Shown here piece after piece: positions 34,049 through 43,289 of a DNA stretch of 64,000 bases. Each line of letters begins with the position of its first letter. Position 1 is the first letter of the stretch. Under the pieces are notes generated by a model. The model was not told where the DNA came from, ran no database searches, and saw nothing but the letters and a program-made list of their open reading frames with translations. The stretch is from the NCBI RefSeq assembly GCF_017652985.1, contig NZ_JAGGDJ010000003.1, positions 1-64,000 on the forward strand, written 5' to 3'. The DNA comes from Paenibacillus artemisiicola (GTDB taxonomy: Bacteria > Bacillota > Bacilli > Paenibacillales > Paenibacillaceae). A program made the translations under genes and the position numbers.

Positions 34049-37000
34049 TTGAAGAGCATGCAGAAGCGAATTCCTAAGGTATCGTCCATCGTGATCTCCA
34101 CGACCGTCTTGGCGGCTTCCCTGTTCCAGCCCGCCTACTCCGCGTCCGCCGGCGCTTCGCCGAACGGCTTGATCCCGGCCTCCGCCTCGGCGGACCCGGA
34201 CCTGAATCTGTTCGAGACCTTCGCGGACGATTGGAAGCGCAGCTTGGCTTCCGCTCCCGGCGCTTCGGCCAACCTCCTAATATCGCCGGAGATCGACACG
34301 TCCTCCGCGGGGCCGGTCAGCGTCATCGTGCAATTGAGCGCTCCGCCCGCCGCCATCGGCAAGTACGCCGCGGGCAAGGGGAATAAAACGCTGGCGGCCG
34401 AAGCGACCGCGAAAGCGGTGCAGACCGAGCAAGCCGCATTCTTGAAATCCGCCAAAGCCGGCGGCTTATCCCTTGACGTCGGCTATCGGTACAATCAGGT
34501 GCTGAACGGGATGGCGATCACGCTGCCGGGCACCCGCATCGCCCAACTGGCGAAGCTTCCGGGCGTGAGCGCGATCTACCCGAACTTGACCTATGCATCG
34601 GAGCCGGCGCCAGCCTACGAGGCGAACGCGGAGGATCCGCGGATCGATATGACGCCCCTGCGGCAATTGGGCGTTGACGAAGCCTGGGCGGAAGGCTACA
34701 CCGGCAAAGGGCTCAAAGTGGGCGTCATCGATACCGGCATCGATTACTTGCATCCCGACCTGAAGGACGCGTTCAAAGGCGGGCACGATTCCTTCTACAA
34801 CGACGACGACCCTTATGAAGACATTGCCATTCCGGAAGAGCTGGTCGCGGGTACGGCCCATGGCACCCACGTCTCCGGCACGATCGCGGGACGCGCGGCG
34901 AACGCCGACGGCCATTTCCTGCAGAAGGGCGTCGCCTACGAAGCGGACTTATACGCGTATAAAGTGTTGGGCGGCGTGCTGGGCACCGGCACCTCGGCCA
35001 TGATCGTTGACGGCATCGAACACGCCGTCAAGGACGGCATGGACGTGATCAACCTGTCGCTCGGAGACGATGCGACGAAGGATCCGTATTCCGCGGAGGC
35101 GGTTGCCATCAACAACGCGGCGCTCGCCGGCGTCGTCCCCGTCATCGCGGCAGGCAACGCCGCCATGGACGCGCCTTACTATTATTCGCTCGGCTCCCCG
35201 TCGACGGCGGAGCTCGGCATTACGGTCGGCGCGGCCACCAGCCGGATCGACACGTACGAGACGGCCGCCGCCAGCTCCTTGACGGGGCAGGGGTACGCGC
35301 TTCGCGCGATGGCCTGGGCGCCCGGAAGCACGGATTTCGCCTCCATCCTCGGAACGGATCCGATTGAGGCGGTCTATCTCGGCTTCGGCTTGGACGCCGA
35401 TTACGAGGGGAAAGACGTGGCGGGCAAAATCGTCATCGTCACGCGGACGCACGACAGCCAACACCTCCCTTACGGCCGGCAAATCGTCACCGCCAAGCAG
35501 CACGGCGCCAAGGCGGTCGTCATCTTCAACGGCACGACCAACGATTCCCGCGACGTCTTTCAGCCGAATACCGTCGATCTATCGGAATCGATTCCGGGAC
35601 GGGACGGCCCGATCGGGTACATGGGCTTCCAAGGCGAATACGACGGCTTCATCCCCGCCTTCGACCTCGCGGGCAAGGAAGGCCGCGCCTTGGTTCGGGC
35701 CATGCTGCGGCAGCCGGACGCGCCGGTTACCCTGACGTTCGGCAAGCCCTTCAAGAGCGTCTCCCTGCCCGGCGATACCATGGCGGAATTCAGCTCGCGC
35801 GGGCCGAACCAGGATGGAAGATTGGGCATCAAACCGGACGTCGTCGCGCCCGGCCACCTCATCCGGTCGTCGGTCCCCGCCTACGGCGCGGCGCACCCGG
35901 ATGCCGATTATTCCGAGGCTTACGAGCGTTACAGCGGGACCAGCATGGCGACGCCGCATATCGCCGGCCTCGCGCTGCTGCTGAAGGATAAATTTCCGGA
36001 TTGGACGCCTTCGGACATCCGGGCGGCGCTCGCGAATACGTCCGATCCCTTGGCGGACGAGAACGGCACGCCGTACGATGCTTATTCGCAAGGCGCCGGG
36101 CGCGCCGATCTGACCCATGCCCTGCATACGGCGGCATTGTTGAAATCGCTGGACGAAATTACGATCATGGACAAGGACATGAAGCCGGTCACGCTCCCGA
36201 GCGAAGCCAGCAGCGTCGCTTTCGGCGTCGTGGATCCGGCCGGCGACGCGAAAGCCGCGAGCACGCTTCAGCTGAAGAGCGTGACCGGCAAGACGGTGAC
36301 TTACGCCGCCAAGACGGAGCTTCACCAAACGTTCACCAATAAGCCCGGATACGTCAGCACCCCGGACTGGGACGGCGTCTCCGTCAAGCTGACCGGACTG
36401 GATGCGGACGGCAAACTCGCCGTCGGCGCCGGGAAAGCCCGCACCTTCGGCTTGTCCGTCGAAGCGAAGCCGGACGCCAAGCCGGGCGTGTACGAAGGGA
36501 CCGTCGTGCTGGAAAGCGACGGCGTTCCGACCCTCCGCCTCCCGTTCGTCTTCCACGTCGGGAAGAAGTCGCTCGATAACGAGAACGCGTTCGGAGGCAT
36601 CGACGTCACGAACAGGATCGTATCTCCGCAATCGCCGATCGACATTACCTTGCATTACAACGGCGGCGGCTATAATGTCCTGCAGCTCGCCCTGCTCGAC
36701 AACGACGGCCGGTATTACGGGCTGCTCGCGGACTGGAGGAGCGCCAAGAACGGCTTCGATTCCTATATGTCGAAGGGCGATTACGTCATCGAAGACTTTA
36801 ACGGAAGCTATCTGGACGGATCAAGCGGCGCGAACGGCATCTTCGATCTGCCTTCGCTGCCCGACGGACAGTACGTGCTCTCCGCCGTTACGGCGTTTTC
36901 CGTCTACGGCTTCACATCGGCCGTCCATTTCTCGAATATCACGATCAACGTGGACAACGATTATGCCGGCGGCGGTCAGCCGGGGGGCGGCAATCCGGGA

Positions 37001-38299
37001 GACGGTCAGCCGGGAGGCGGCAATCCGGGAGGCGGCGGTCAGCCTGGCTCCGGTACGCCGCAAACGCCGGACGCGGCGCCGGCGGATAGCGGCGTGGACG
37101 TCGCGGCATCGGTTATCGGCGCCGCGCAAACGCCGGTATCGCTGGCCGCGAAAACAAGCGCGGCTAACGGCGTGCTGACCGCGACCGTTGACGATGCCGC
37201 GTTGGACCGCGCGCTTGAAGACGCGGCGAAACCGGTCGCGCTCGTCGCCTCGGCCTCCTCCGCGGACGAGGGCGAAGCGGCGCTGCGCTTCACGCCGGCC
37301 CAAGCGCAGCGGTTGAAAGCCGCGCCGACGGGCAGCTCGGTCGTGTTCGCATTGGACGGCGCATCCGTCGCGCTTCCGCTTTCCGCTCTCGGCGGCCTCT
37401 CGGAGGACGCGGGTCTTGTCATTCGAATCGAGAAGGACGGCGATGCCGTCAAGCGCTTCGAGGCGGCTTATCCGGATGCCCGCGTCGTCGGCACGCCGAT
37501 CGCCTTCGAAGCGGGCGGCGTCGAGGACGGCCGCGAGACACCGATTCCGCTCTCCGTCCAAGACACGGTGACGCGCGCCTTCCTGATCGACGGAGACGTC
37601 CCCGCCGCGACGGCCGGCGCTCTGTACGAAGAAGACGGCGCCGTACGACCGGCGGCCGCAACCTTCAAGGCCGGCAAGCACGGCGGCACGATCGTGACCG
37701 TGGCGCGTCCGGGCTTCTCGACCTATGCGGCGGCGGTGCGCGGCGTCGCGTTCTCGGATATCGGGTCTTCGTGGGCGAAGGACGAGATCTCGAAGCTCGC
37801 CGCCAAGTTCGTGATGAACGGCACGTCCGCCGGCGCCTTCGCGCCGAAACGCAGCGTGACGCGGGCCGAGCTCGCCTCGATGCTGGTCAGAGCGCTCGGC
37901 CTGAAGATCTCTGACGCAGCGGCGCCGTTCGCGGACGTGCGCGAGAACGACTGGTTCGCCGCCGAGGTTGCCGCCGCGCACGCGGCAGGATTGGTAACCG
38001 GCGACAACGGACGCTTCCTTCCGAACGCGCCCGTGAGCCGTCAAGACATGGCCGTCATGCTGAACCGCTCGCTTACGCTGCTGCATGCGAAGCCGGCGGG
38101 CGGCGGCATCGTTTACGCCGATGCGGGGACGTTCGGCGCCTATGCGGCCGACGCGATCCGGGCCGTCACCGAAGCCGGCCTGATGAACGGCGTCGAAGCA
38201 CAAGACGGCCGCTTCTTCCGGCCGGCCGAAGCGACGACGCGCGAAGCGGCCGCCAAAGTCATGTACCGCTTGCTCCAAGCGGGAAACCGGATCGACTGA
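34049..38299 (+). CDS. Cell-surface subtilase (S8) with PA domain and three SLH domains
   Basis: 1416 residues. The TTG start (34049) has GGGGA 7 bases upstream. Order: signal peptide, I9-type propeptide (about 88-184, VIVQLSAPPAAIGKYAAG), then the catalytic domain with Asp228 (GVIDTGIDYLHPDL), His271 (AHGTHVSGTIAG), oxyanion Asn370 (AAGN) and Ser632 (SGTSMATPHIAG). A PA domain is inserted at about 434-552. Beta-rich domains follow, then a linker of about 30 residues rich in GGGQPGG near 970-1003. Three SLH domains (about 1234-1408) bind pyruvylated cell-wall polymer. It resembles Vpr-type minor extracellular proteases. It follows the inactive homologue by 46 bases in one operon. Confidence 0.93.
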   Translation: MKSMQKRIPKVSSIVISTTVLAASLFQPAYSASAGASPNGLIPASASADPDLNLFETFADDWKRSLASAPGASANLLISPEIDTSSAGPVSVIVQLSAPPAAIGKYAAGKGNKTLAAEATAKAVQTEQAAFLKSAKAGGLSLDVGYRYNQVLNGMAITLPGTRIAQLAKLPGVSAIYPNLTYASEPAPAYEANAEDPRIDMTPLRQLGVDEAWAEGYTGKGLKVGVIDTGIDYLHPDLKDAFKGGHDSFYNDDDPYEDIAIPEELVAGTAHGTHVSGTIAGRAANADGHFLQKGVAYEADLYAYKVLGGVLGTGTSAMIVDGIEHAVKDGMDVINLSLGDDATKDPYSAEAVAINNAALAGVVPVIAAGNAAMDAPYYYSLGSPSTAELGITVGAATSRIDTYETAAASSLTGQGYALRAMAWAPGSTDFASILGTDPIEAVYLGFGLDADYEGKDVAGKIVIVTRTHDSQHLPYGRQIVTAKQHGAKAVVIFNGTTNDSRDVFQPNTVDLSESIPGRDGPIGYMGFQGEYDGFIPAFDLAGKEGRALVRAMLRQPDAPVTLTFGKPFKSVSLPGDTMAEFSSRGPNQDGRLGIKPDVVAPGHLIRSSVPAYGAAHPDADYSEAYERYSGTSMATPHIAGLALLLKDKFPDWTPSDIRAALANTSDPLADENGTPYDAYSQGAGRADLTHALHTAALLKSLDEITIMDKDMKPVTLPSEASSVAFGVVDPAGDAKAASTLQLKSVTGKTVTYAAKTELHQTFTNKPGYVSTPDWDGVSVKLTGLDADGKLAVGAGKARTFGLSVEAKPDAKPGVYEGTVVLESDGVPTLRLPFVFHVGKKSLDNENAFGGIDVTNRIVSPQSPIDITLHYNGGGYNVLQLALLDNDGRYYGLLADWRSAKNGFDSYMSKGDYVIEDFNGSYLDGSSGANGIFDLPSLPDGQYVLSAVTAFSVYGFTSAVHFSNITINVDNDYAGGGQPGGGNPGDGQPGGGNPGGGGQPGSGTPQTPDAAPADSGVDVAASVIGAAQTPVSLAAKTSAANGVLTATVDDAALDRALEDAAKPVALVASASSADEGEAALRFTPAQAQRLKAAPTGSSVVFALDGASVALPLSALGGLSEDAGLVIRIEKDGDAVKRFEAAYPDARVVGTPIAFEAGGVEDGRETPIPLSVQDTVTRAFLIDGDVPAATAGALYEEDGAVRPAAATFKAGKHGGTIVTVARPGFSTYAAAVRGVAFSDIGSSWAKDEISKLAAKFVMNGTSAGAFAPKRSVTRAELASMLVRALGLKISDAAAPFADVRENDWFAAEVAAAHAAGLVTGDNGRFLPNAPVSRQDMAVMLNRSLTLLHAKPAGGGIVYADAGTFGAYAADAIRAVTEAGLMNGVEAQDGRFFRPAEATTREAAAKVMYRLLQAGNRID

Positions 38300-38352
38300 C
38301 CGCGCGGAATTGCCGCGTGCCGCAATCGCTCGAATAGCGTAATTTAACGAAA

Positions 38353-38392
38353 AAGAAGGACCGTCGGAGCTCGAACTCCGACGGTCCTTCTT
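38353..38392. terminator. Bidirectional terminator between protease operon and gntR operon
   Basis: Perfect 15-bp stem GAAGGACCGTCGGAG and its complement with loop CTCGAA, flanked by A and T residues. Confidence 0.9.
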
Positions 38393-38424
38393 CATGCGCG
38401 CGGAAACGGGGCCCCGTGCCGGCT

Positions 38425-39147
38425 TTACGCGTCGTAACGGACCAGATACGGCTGCAGCTCCGTCTGGTAATAGCCCATGCTGTACTCGATGAGCCGCCCT
38501 TCGAGGTCGTACGTGCGCCGCTGCCGCACGAGCAGCGGCGACCCCTCCGGAATCCCGAGCAGACTCGCGGTCTCCGCCGAGGCCGTGCCGACCGAGAACG
38601 CGTCGCGGAAGTTGTCCAGCGCGACGCCCTGCTCCTCCAGCAAATCGTACAGCGATTCGAACGCCGGCTCGCCGGCGTCCCGCTCCGCCTTCGGCAGCAG
38701 GGCAGCGGCCACCTCGTGCCGGATGTGAAGATACGGGCGGTCGTCCAGCACGTACAGCCGCTCGATGCGGATCGATTCCGGCCCCAGCAGGCCGTGCAGC
38801 TCGGTCCCCGGCTCCAGCCGCGCGCGGGTCATGGACAGCATCCGCTTCTCCAAGCGGTGCCCCTCCTCCACCAGCAGCTCGGTGAACCGCTTGCCCTTGG
38901 AGAGCCGGGAGACCGACACGTTGGTGAGCACGATGGTGCCGACGCCGCTTTTCTTCGCGACGTAGCCTTCCTCCGCCAGTTCCCGGATCGCGTTGCGCAC
39001 CGTCATTTTGCTGACGTTGAATTCCTTCTCGAGCTGCGGCTCCGGCGGGATATGGCCGCCCAGCGGATAGACCCCGTGAAGGATGCGGTCCTTGACGATC
39101 TTCTTGATTTGCAAATACAGCGGGCCCTTCTTGCGCGTGATGGTCAT
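38425..39147 (-). CDS. GntR/HutC-family transcriptional regulator
   Basis: 240 residues. The N-terminal winged helix-turn-helix (PLYLQIKKIVKDRILHGVYP, LEKEFNVSKMTVRNAIREL) is followed by a UTRA ligand-binding domain (about 85-235), with the typical ending RTYDLEGRLIEYSMGYYQ. HutC-type regulators usually sense a sugar phosphate or amino-sugar product and repress their own operon. It is the last gene of the minus-strand operon with the KDG kinase, aldolase, lyase and hydrolase, so it probably controls that operon (inference). AGGAG lies 5 bases before the ATG. Confidence 0.9.
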   Translation of the reverse strand: MTITRKKGPLYLQIKKIVKDRILHGVYPLGGHIPPEPQLEKEFNVSKMTVRNAIRELAEEGYVAKKSGVGTIVLTNVSVSRLSKGKRFTELLVEEGHRLEKRMLSMTRARLEPGTELHGLLGPESIRIERLYVLDDRPYLHIRHEVAAALLPKAERDAGEPAFESLYDLLEEQGVALDNFRDAFSVGTASAETASLLGIPEGSPLLVRQRRTYDLEGRLIEYSMGYYQTELQPYLVRYDA

Positions 39148-39175
39148 CCCGGCTCCTCTTTCTTCGTCATCCTGG

Positions 39176-40189
39176 TTACCGCACGATATCGCCGGCCGTA
39201 CGGGCCAGCGCCTTCACCACGTCCGCCTCCGACGCCAGCGGCGTATCCCCGTGCACCGTGTGCGCGAGCGCGGCCGCGGCGGTCGCGAAATCGACCGCGT
39301 ATTGTGGATCGTCGCCGCGCAGCCACGCGTGAATGATGCCGCTCGCGTACGCATCGCCGGCGCCGACCCGGTCGTACACCGAGAACGTCGACGGCCGGGC
39401 GAACCGGAACGTCCCTTCCCGGTAAAGATAACCGGCCAGCGTATGCGTGTTGTCCCCGTTTACCTGCCGGTGCGTGCCGGCGATCGCTTCGATCCCGTAT
39501 GTCTTCGCGACTTGCGGGATCAAATCGCGCAGCTGCGCCAGGCGGTCGGCGCCGCCGCTCGGCATGCCGAGCGTGAGCAGCGCGTCCTTCTCGTTCATGA
39601 AGACGAGATCCGCCAGCTCCAGCATCTCGCGATAATGCGGCGCGGCCGCCGCGTGCCCGCCTTCGCCCCAGAGCGACGGCCGGTAATTGCAGTCGAAAAT
39701 CACCTTGCCGCCGCGGCGCTTGACCGCGGTGGCCAATTGCTTCATTTGCGAGCGCGCGAGGTCGTTCATCGCCAGCGTGATGCCGCAAAAATGCGCCGCG
39801 TCTACCGCGTCGGCAATCCGCTCCCAATCCCCCGCGTCGCGCGGAACGGTATTGAAGCTGCTGCCGAGCCGGTCCGTATAGGTCACCTGGCTCGGACGGA
39901 GGCCGAAGCCGTGCTCCAGGAAATACATGCCGATGTACCGGCCTCCCCGGCTCACGAACGCCGTCCCGATGCCCAGCTTGCGCAGCTGCGCCAGCGCGGC
40001 GTCGCCGAGCGAATTGTCCGGCAGCGTGCTGGCCAGGTACGTCTCATGGCCGAAGCGCGACAGCGCCGAGGCGACGTTGACCCCGGTTCCCGAGAACGAA
40101 TACGCCAGGCTGCCGCTCTGGGACAGCGTCGCGAAGCCGGGCGTCTCCAGGCGCATCATCACTTCGCCGAACGCGGCGATGCTAGACAT
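39176..40189 (-). CDS. kdgK: PfkB-family sugar kinase, probably 2-keto-3-deoxygluconate kinase
   Basis: 337 residues of the ribokinase fold. It has SFSGTGVNVASALSRFG near residue 35 (substrate lid region), NEKDALLTLG, and the anion hole/catalytic motif DRVGAGDAYASGIIHAW with the catalytic Asp. KDG kinase phosphorylates 2-keto-3-deoxygluconate to KDPG. The assignment rests on the family pattern and on the next gene upstream being a KDPG aldolase of the DgaF type, whose 3' end overlaps this start by 8 bases. Confidence 0.82.
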   Translation of the reverse strand: MSSIAAFGEVMMRLETPGFATLSQSGSLAYSFSGTGVNVASALSRFGHETYLASTLPDNSLGDAALAQLRKLGIGTAFVSRGGRYIGMYFLEHGFGLRPSQVTYTDRLGSSFNTVPRDAGDWERIADAVDAAHFCGITLAMNDLARSQMKQLATAVKRRGGKVIFDCNYRPSLWGEGGHAAAAPHYREMLELADLVFMNEKDALLTLGMPSGGADRLAQLRDLIPQVAKTYGIEAIAGTHRQVNGDNTHTLAGYLYREGTFRFARPSTFSVYDRVGAGDAYASGIIHAWLRGDDPQYAVDFATAAAALAHTVHGDTPLASEADVVKALARTAGDIVR

Positions 40190-40937
40190 GCCGGTCGACC
40201 AGCGCTTTCAGCTCGCCGAGCAGCGTCCGCACGTCCTCCACGCGCGTATCGCCGCTCGCCGGATCGATAATCGAGGAATAGACGTGGGGAATGACCTGCG
40301 GCACGCCCGCTTCCAAGGCAATCTCCAAGATCCTCGCGAAGTTGGCCGGGTCGATGCCGCCGGTAGGCTCCAGCGCGAAGCCTTCCTCTCCGCAGGCTTT
40401 GGCGACGGCGCGGTATTCCTCCTCCAGCTTCAAGCCCTGCATCGGGAAGTATTTCAGCGCATGCCCGCCCATGTCCCGGACCAGCGCGATCGCGGCCTTG
40501 ACCGGTACGACGGCTTGATCCGCGGCGGCCGCGCTGAACACGCCCGTCGAGACGTTCACGTAACCGGGCCGGCCGCAAGGCGACACCAGCGCGTTGATCC
40601 AGCCCGCCCAGCCGCCCAGGTTGGCGCTGGTGGCGCCGACGGCCGGAAAGATCTGATTGACGTGGCTGCCCGCGTACGACTTGACGATCTCGGCCACGAC
40701 CGCGCCCTGGCGGTTGTCGCCCGCGCCTAGACCGATCGATACCGCGTCGTCGATGGCCGCGCCGTACTGCTTCATCGCCGCCACGGCGGACGGCGCGTCG
40801 GGATAGGCCTTGGAGAGCACGCCGACGATCACGTGGCCTTCCGCCGCTTCGTAGATCTCGCGCGCGTTGTCGATGCTGCCCGCCAGCACGTTAAGCGCCG
40901 CTTTGTTTCTGTATAACCGGGAACGAATGTCCGCCAT
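40182..40937 (-). CDS. dgaF: KDGP aldolase, DgaF family
   Basis: 251 residues of the small TIM-barrel family named after DgaF, which cleaves 2-keto-3-deoxygluconate 6-phosphate to pyruvate and glyceraldehyde 3-phosphate. Characteristic stretches are RNKAALNVLAGSIDNAREI, GVLSKAYPDAPSAVAAMKQY, SIGLGAGDNRQ, HALKYFPMQGLKLEEEYRAV and LEPTGGIDPANF; Lys in LKYFP is the likely Schiff-base residue. It is distinct from the Eda family. The start shares one base with the stop of the dgaE-like gene. Confidence 0.85.
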   Translation of the reverse strand: MADIRSRLYRNKAALNVLAGSIDNAREIYEAAEGHVIVGVLSKAYPDAPSAVAAMKQYGAAIDDAVSIGLGAGDNRQGAVVAEIVKSYAGSHVNQIFPAVGATSANLGGWAGWINALVSPCGRPGYVNVSTGVFSAAAADQAVVPVKAAIALVRDMGGHALKYFPMQGLKLEEEYRAVAKACGEEGFALEPTGGIDPANFARILEIALEAGVPQVIPHVYSSIIDPASGDTRVEDVRTLLGELKALVDRHV

Positions 40938-42043
40938 TAGTGCTTCCCTCCGATAATGTCTTGAATGCGGCCGATAATGACCGCCAAATCGTCGCCTTGC
41001 AGCGAGCGCGGATCGATGTCGAAATACCCCTGCGCCACGCCGTAATCCCGCGTATACACGGCAATATCGCCGCCGCGAAGCGCGTCGTTGACCGCCCGCG
41101 CGGACAAGCCCGCCACCGCTTCGTCGATGTTGACCCGGCCGCGGAAGATCGCCCGGCCGGCCTCGTCTTGGACGATGCGAACGTCAACGCCCGGAAGCGC
41201 GCCCAGCGCGTCCAGCGCCGCGAGCGCGGCGCGCTCTTGCTCGCTTGCGTCGCCCTTCTCGAAGTACTCGTCCAGCGCCCGCAGCAGGCCGAAGATCGAC
41301 TCCTTCCCCACCTTCATGCTCCGTCCGATGCCGTGCAGCTGCGTCTTCACCCAGCTCACGCAGTCCGCCTTGCCCGCCACGATGCCGGAGGTCGGGCCTT
41401 CGATCGCCTTGGAGCCGCTGTAGATGACCAGGTCCGAGCAGGCCGGGTACTTGCGCAGATCCTCCTCGGCCGCGGCGTCGACGATCAGCGGCACCCCGCG
41501 GCGCCGCGCCACTTCCCAGGCCTCCTCGACCTTGATCATGTTCTTCTGGACGCAATGATGCGATTGCACGAACAGAATGGCCGCCGTCCGCGCGCCCAGC
41601 GCCATCTCGAGATGCGCTTTGCGCCCCTCGTTGGCGTAGCCGGCCTCGACGAGCTTCCCGCCGCCGAGCGCGACCATCGTCTCGACCGGGGCGCCGTATT
41701 GGACGTTGTGCCCCTTGAAGAGGACGATCTCGTTGCGCTCCGGCAGCTCCTGATGGAGCTTGAGGCTCGCCCGCTCGTCGCCCCGGGTGACGACGGCCGC
41801 GACGGCCATCGCGATCCCGCTGGAGGCGGAGTTGACGATGACCGCGTCTTCGGCGTTCAGCAGCTTCGCGGCGTACGCGCCGGACTTGTCCGCCAGATCC
41901 GCCATTTCGACGTAGCTTTGGCCGCCCGTCTTCATCGCCGCCATGACGCCGTCGGTCGGCGCGGAGACGCCGAGAATGCTCATGCGCCCGCTGGCGTTGA
42001 CGACCCGTTTCAATCCGTATTTAGCATGCAAAGTACGATCCAT
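40937..42043 (-). CDS. dgaE: PLP-dependent lyase, DgaE/SelA-like
   Basis: A 368-residue fold-type I PLP enzyme. The lysine for PLP is in VIYSGSKAIEGPTSGIVAG, with the preceding Asp in LIVDAAAEEDL. The pattern SILGVSAPTDGVMAAM, AVIVNSASSGIAMAVAAVV and LFVQSHHCVQKNM fits the D-glucosaminate-6-phosphate ammonia-lyase group. Such an enzyme converts an amino-sugar acid (phosphate) to the 2-keto-3-deoxy acid plus ammonia. There is no PTS nearby and a KDG kinase is present, so the natural substrate here may be unphosphorylated (inference). It overlaps the hydrolase gene by 23 bases. Confidence 0.8.
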   Translation of the reverse strand: MDRTLHAKYGLKRVVNASGRMSILGVSAPTDGVMAAMKTGGQSYVEMADLADKSGAYAAKLLNAEDAVIVNSASSGIAMAVAAVVTRGDERASLKLHQELPERNEIVLFKGHNVQYGAPVETMVALGGGKLVEAGYANEGRKAHLEMALGARTAAILFVQSHHCVQKNMIKVEEAWEVARRRGVPLIVDAAAEEDLRKYPACSDLVIYSGSKAIEGPTSGIVAGKADCVSWVKTQLHGIGRSMKVGKESIFGLLRALDEYFEKGDASEQERAALAALDALGALPGVDVRIVQDEAGRAIFRGRVNIDEAVAGLSARAVNDALRGGDIAVYTRDYGVAQGYFDIDPRSLQGDDLAVIIGRIQDIIGGKH

Positions 42044-43109
42044 GGATCACTGCTCCCTTGGCTTGAATATAGGCGTTCGCCGTTCGCGTCTCCCCTTCGG
42101 AATCCGTCAGCGTCTTGCCGCCCTGCTTGACCTCGAACACCGTCAGGTTCGCGTTCCCGCCGACGCCCAGCTCGGCGAGCTCGGGCCGGCCCAGCCAGGC
42201 GGCCGCGTTCACCGTCACCGCATCGACGATCTCCCGCAAGCCGTAGCCGAGATCGAGAAACTTGCTCATGACGTCGGCCAAGCTGAAGACCGGCCCCTCG
42301 AGCCGATTGCGCTCGTAAATGTCCGTGCTGATGGTATGCGGCGCCAAGCCGGCCGCCCGGGCCTGCTCCGCCACGCGGAACGAGAAGCTCGCCGACCCGT
42401 GGCCGACGTCCAGATGCACGCCGCGCGCCACCGCGTCCGTCAGCGCGGGGAGGGGCCGTCCTTGCGCGTCGAACAGGTTGTTGGCCTTGCCGTTCAGATA
42501 GTGCGTGACGATATCGCCGCGCGCAAGCAGCGCCATCACGTCGCCGATGGCCGGCGGCCCGGAGCCGATATGCACCATGAGGGGCAGCCCCGTCGCCGCG
42601 GAGAACCGGCGGGCTAGCCTTAACGGCTCGATGCCCAGCTCCTTCACCACGCTGCGACTGATGCGCGCCTTGAGCCCGACGATGAAGTCCGGGTAAGCCC
42701 GCGCCGCCTCCCGGACCGCCGCCCCGTCGATCCACTCCGGCCGGGACAGCTCGTCGATGCGCGAGAGGCCGATCCGGGAGACGTTCAGGAAGGCCAGCAG
42801 CCGCGTGACCGACCGGCTCCCGGCTTCCCGCAGCTCGCCGATCCGGTCCGCGCCGCAGCTCCCGGCGTCGACGATCGTCGTCACGCCTTGCTTCACCCCG
42901 ATCTCGTCGATCGCGTCTCCGTACGGCTTGAATGTCGGAAAGGCATGCACGTGCATGTCGATCCAGCCGCTGGAGATATAGCCGCCTTCGGCGACGACCT
43001 CGCCTTCGCCCGTCCCCGGCGGAACGATCGCGGCGATCTTGCCTTCGTCGATGACAATGTCGGATACTTGTCCATTCAACCGTTTCATGCTGCGCAGTAC
43101 AATTCCCAT
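42021..43109 (-). CDS. Amidohydrolase/deacetylase-family metalloenzyme
   Basis: A 362-residue TIM-barrel amidohydrolase of the EF_0837/AHA_3915 type. Metal ligands are visible: HxH in GWIDMHVHAFP, a probable carboxylated Lys in GLKARIS, His in MVHIGSGP and DVGHGSASF, and Asp in HTISTDIYERN. The protein ends in a urease-like beta-domain (LTVFEVKQGGKTLTDSEG). It probably removes an acyl or similar group from an amino-sugar acid before the DgaE-like step (inference). Start choice is open: ATG at 43109 fits the family; ATG at 43121 has GGAAAGG closely upstream. It is the first gene of the operon. Confidence 0.82.
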   Translation of the reverse strand: MGIVLRSMKRLNGQVSDIVIDEGKIAAIVPPGTGEGEVVAEGGYISSGWIDMHVHAFPTFKPYGDAIDEIGVKQGVTTIVDAGSCGADRIGELREAGSRSVTRLLAFLNVSRIGLSRIDELSRPEWIDGAAVREAARAYPDFIVGLKARISRSVVKELGIEPLRLARRFSAATGLPLMVHIGSGPPAIGDVMALLARGDIVTHYLNGKANNLFDAQGRPLPALTDAVARGVHLDVGHGSASFSFRVAEQARAAGLAPHTISTDIYERNRLEGPVFSLADVMSKFLDLGYGLREIVDAVTVNAAAWLGRPELAELGVGGNANLTVFEVKQGGKTLTDSEGETRTANAYIQAKGAVIHGSYFAC

Positions 43110-43193
43110 GGGTCCGAGCATCCTTCCTTTCCGTGCCGGCGGGCTGCATGCCCGGCTTAATCGAGTAAAGCTTAACACATCCTAGCAATAAAT

Positions 43194-43216
43194 TGAACAT
43201 AACGTTATAATGTTCA
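43194..43216. promoter_or_regulatory. Inverted repeat and promoter between hydrolase operon and AraC gene
   Basis: Arms TGAACAT and ATGTTCA are separated by 9 bases, with the inner dyad AACGTT. TATAAT (43206-43211, plus strand) lies within it and is a perfect -10 for the AraC gene. A regulator bound here would control the divergent genes. Confidence 0.6.
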
Positions 43217-43289
43217 TACAAATAAAAAAGGGCATGCCGATGGCACTCATCATCCGCATTCATCGAATCGCTATCCCCGGGAGGTCGCC

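Noticed and set aside
36821..38395. A 524-codon minus-strand frame opposite the SLH-subtilase
   Set aside because: It is antisense to clear SLH domains, and its translation is low-complexity and Arg-rich.
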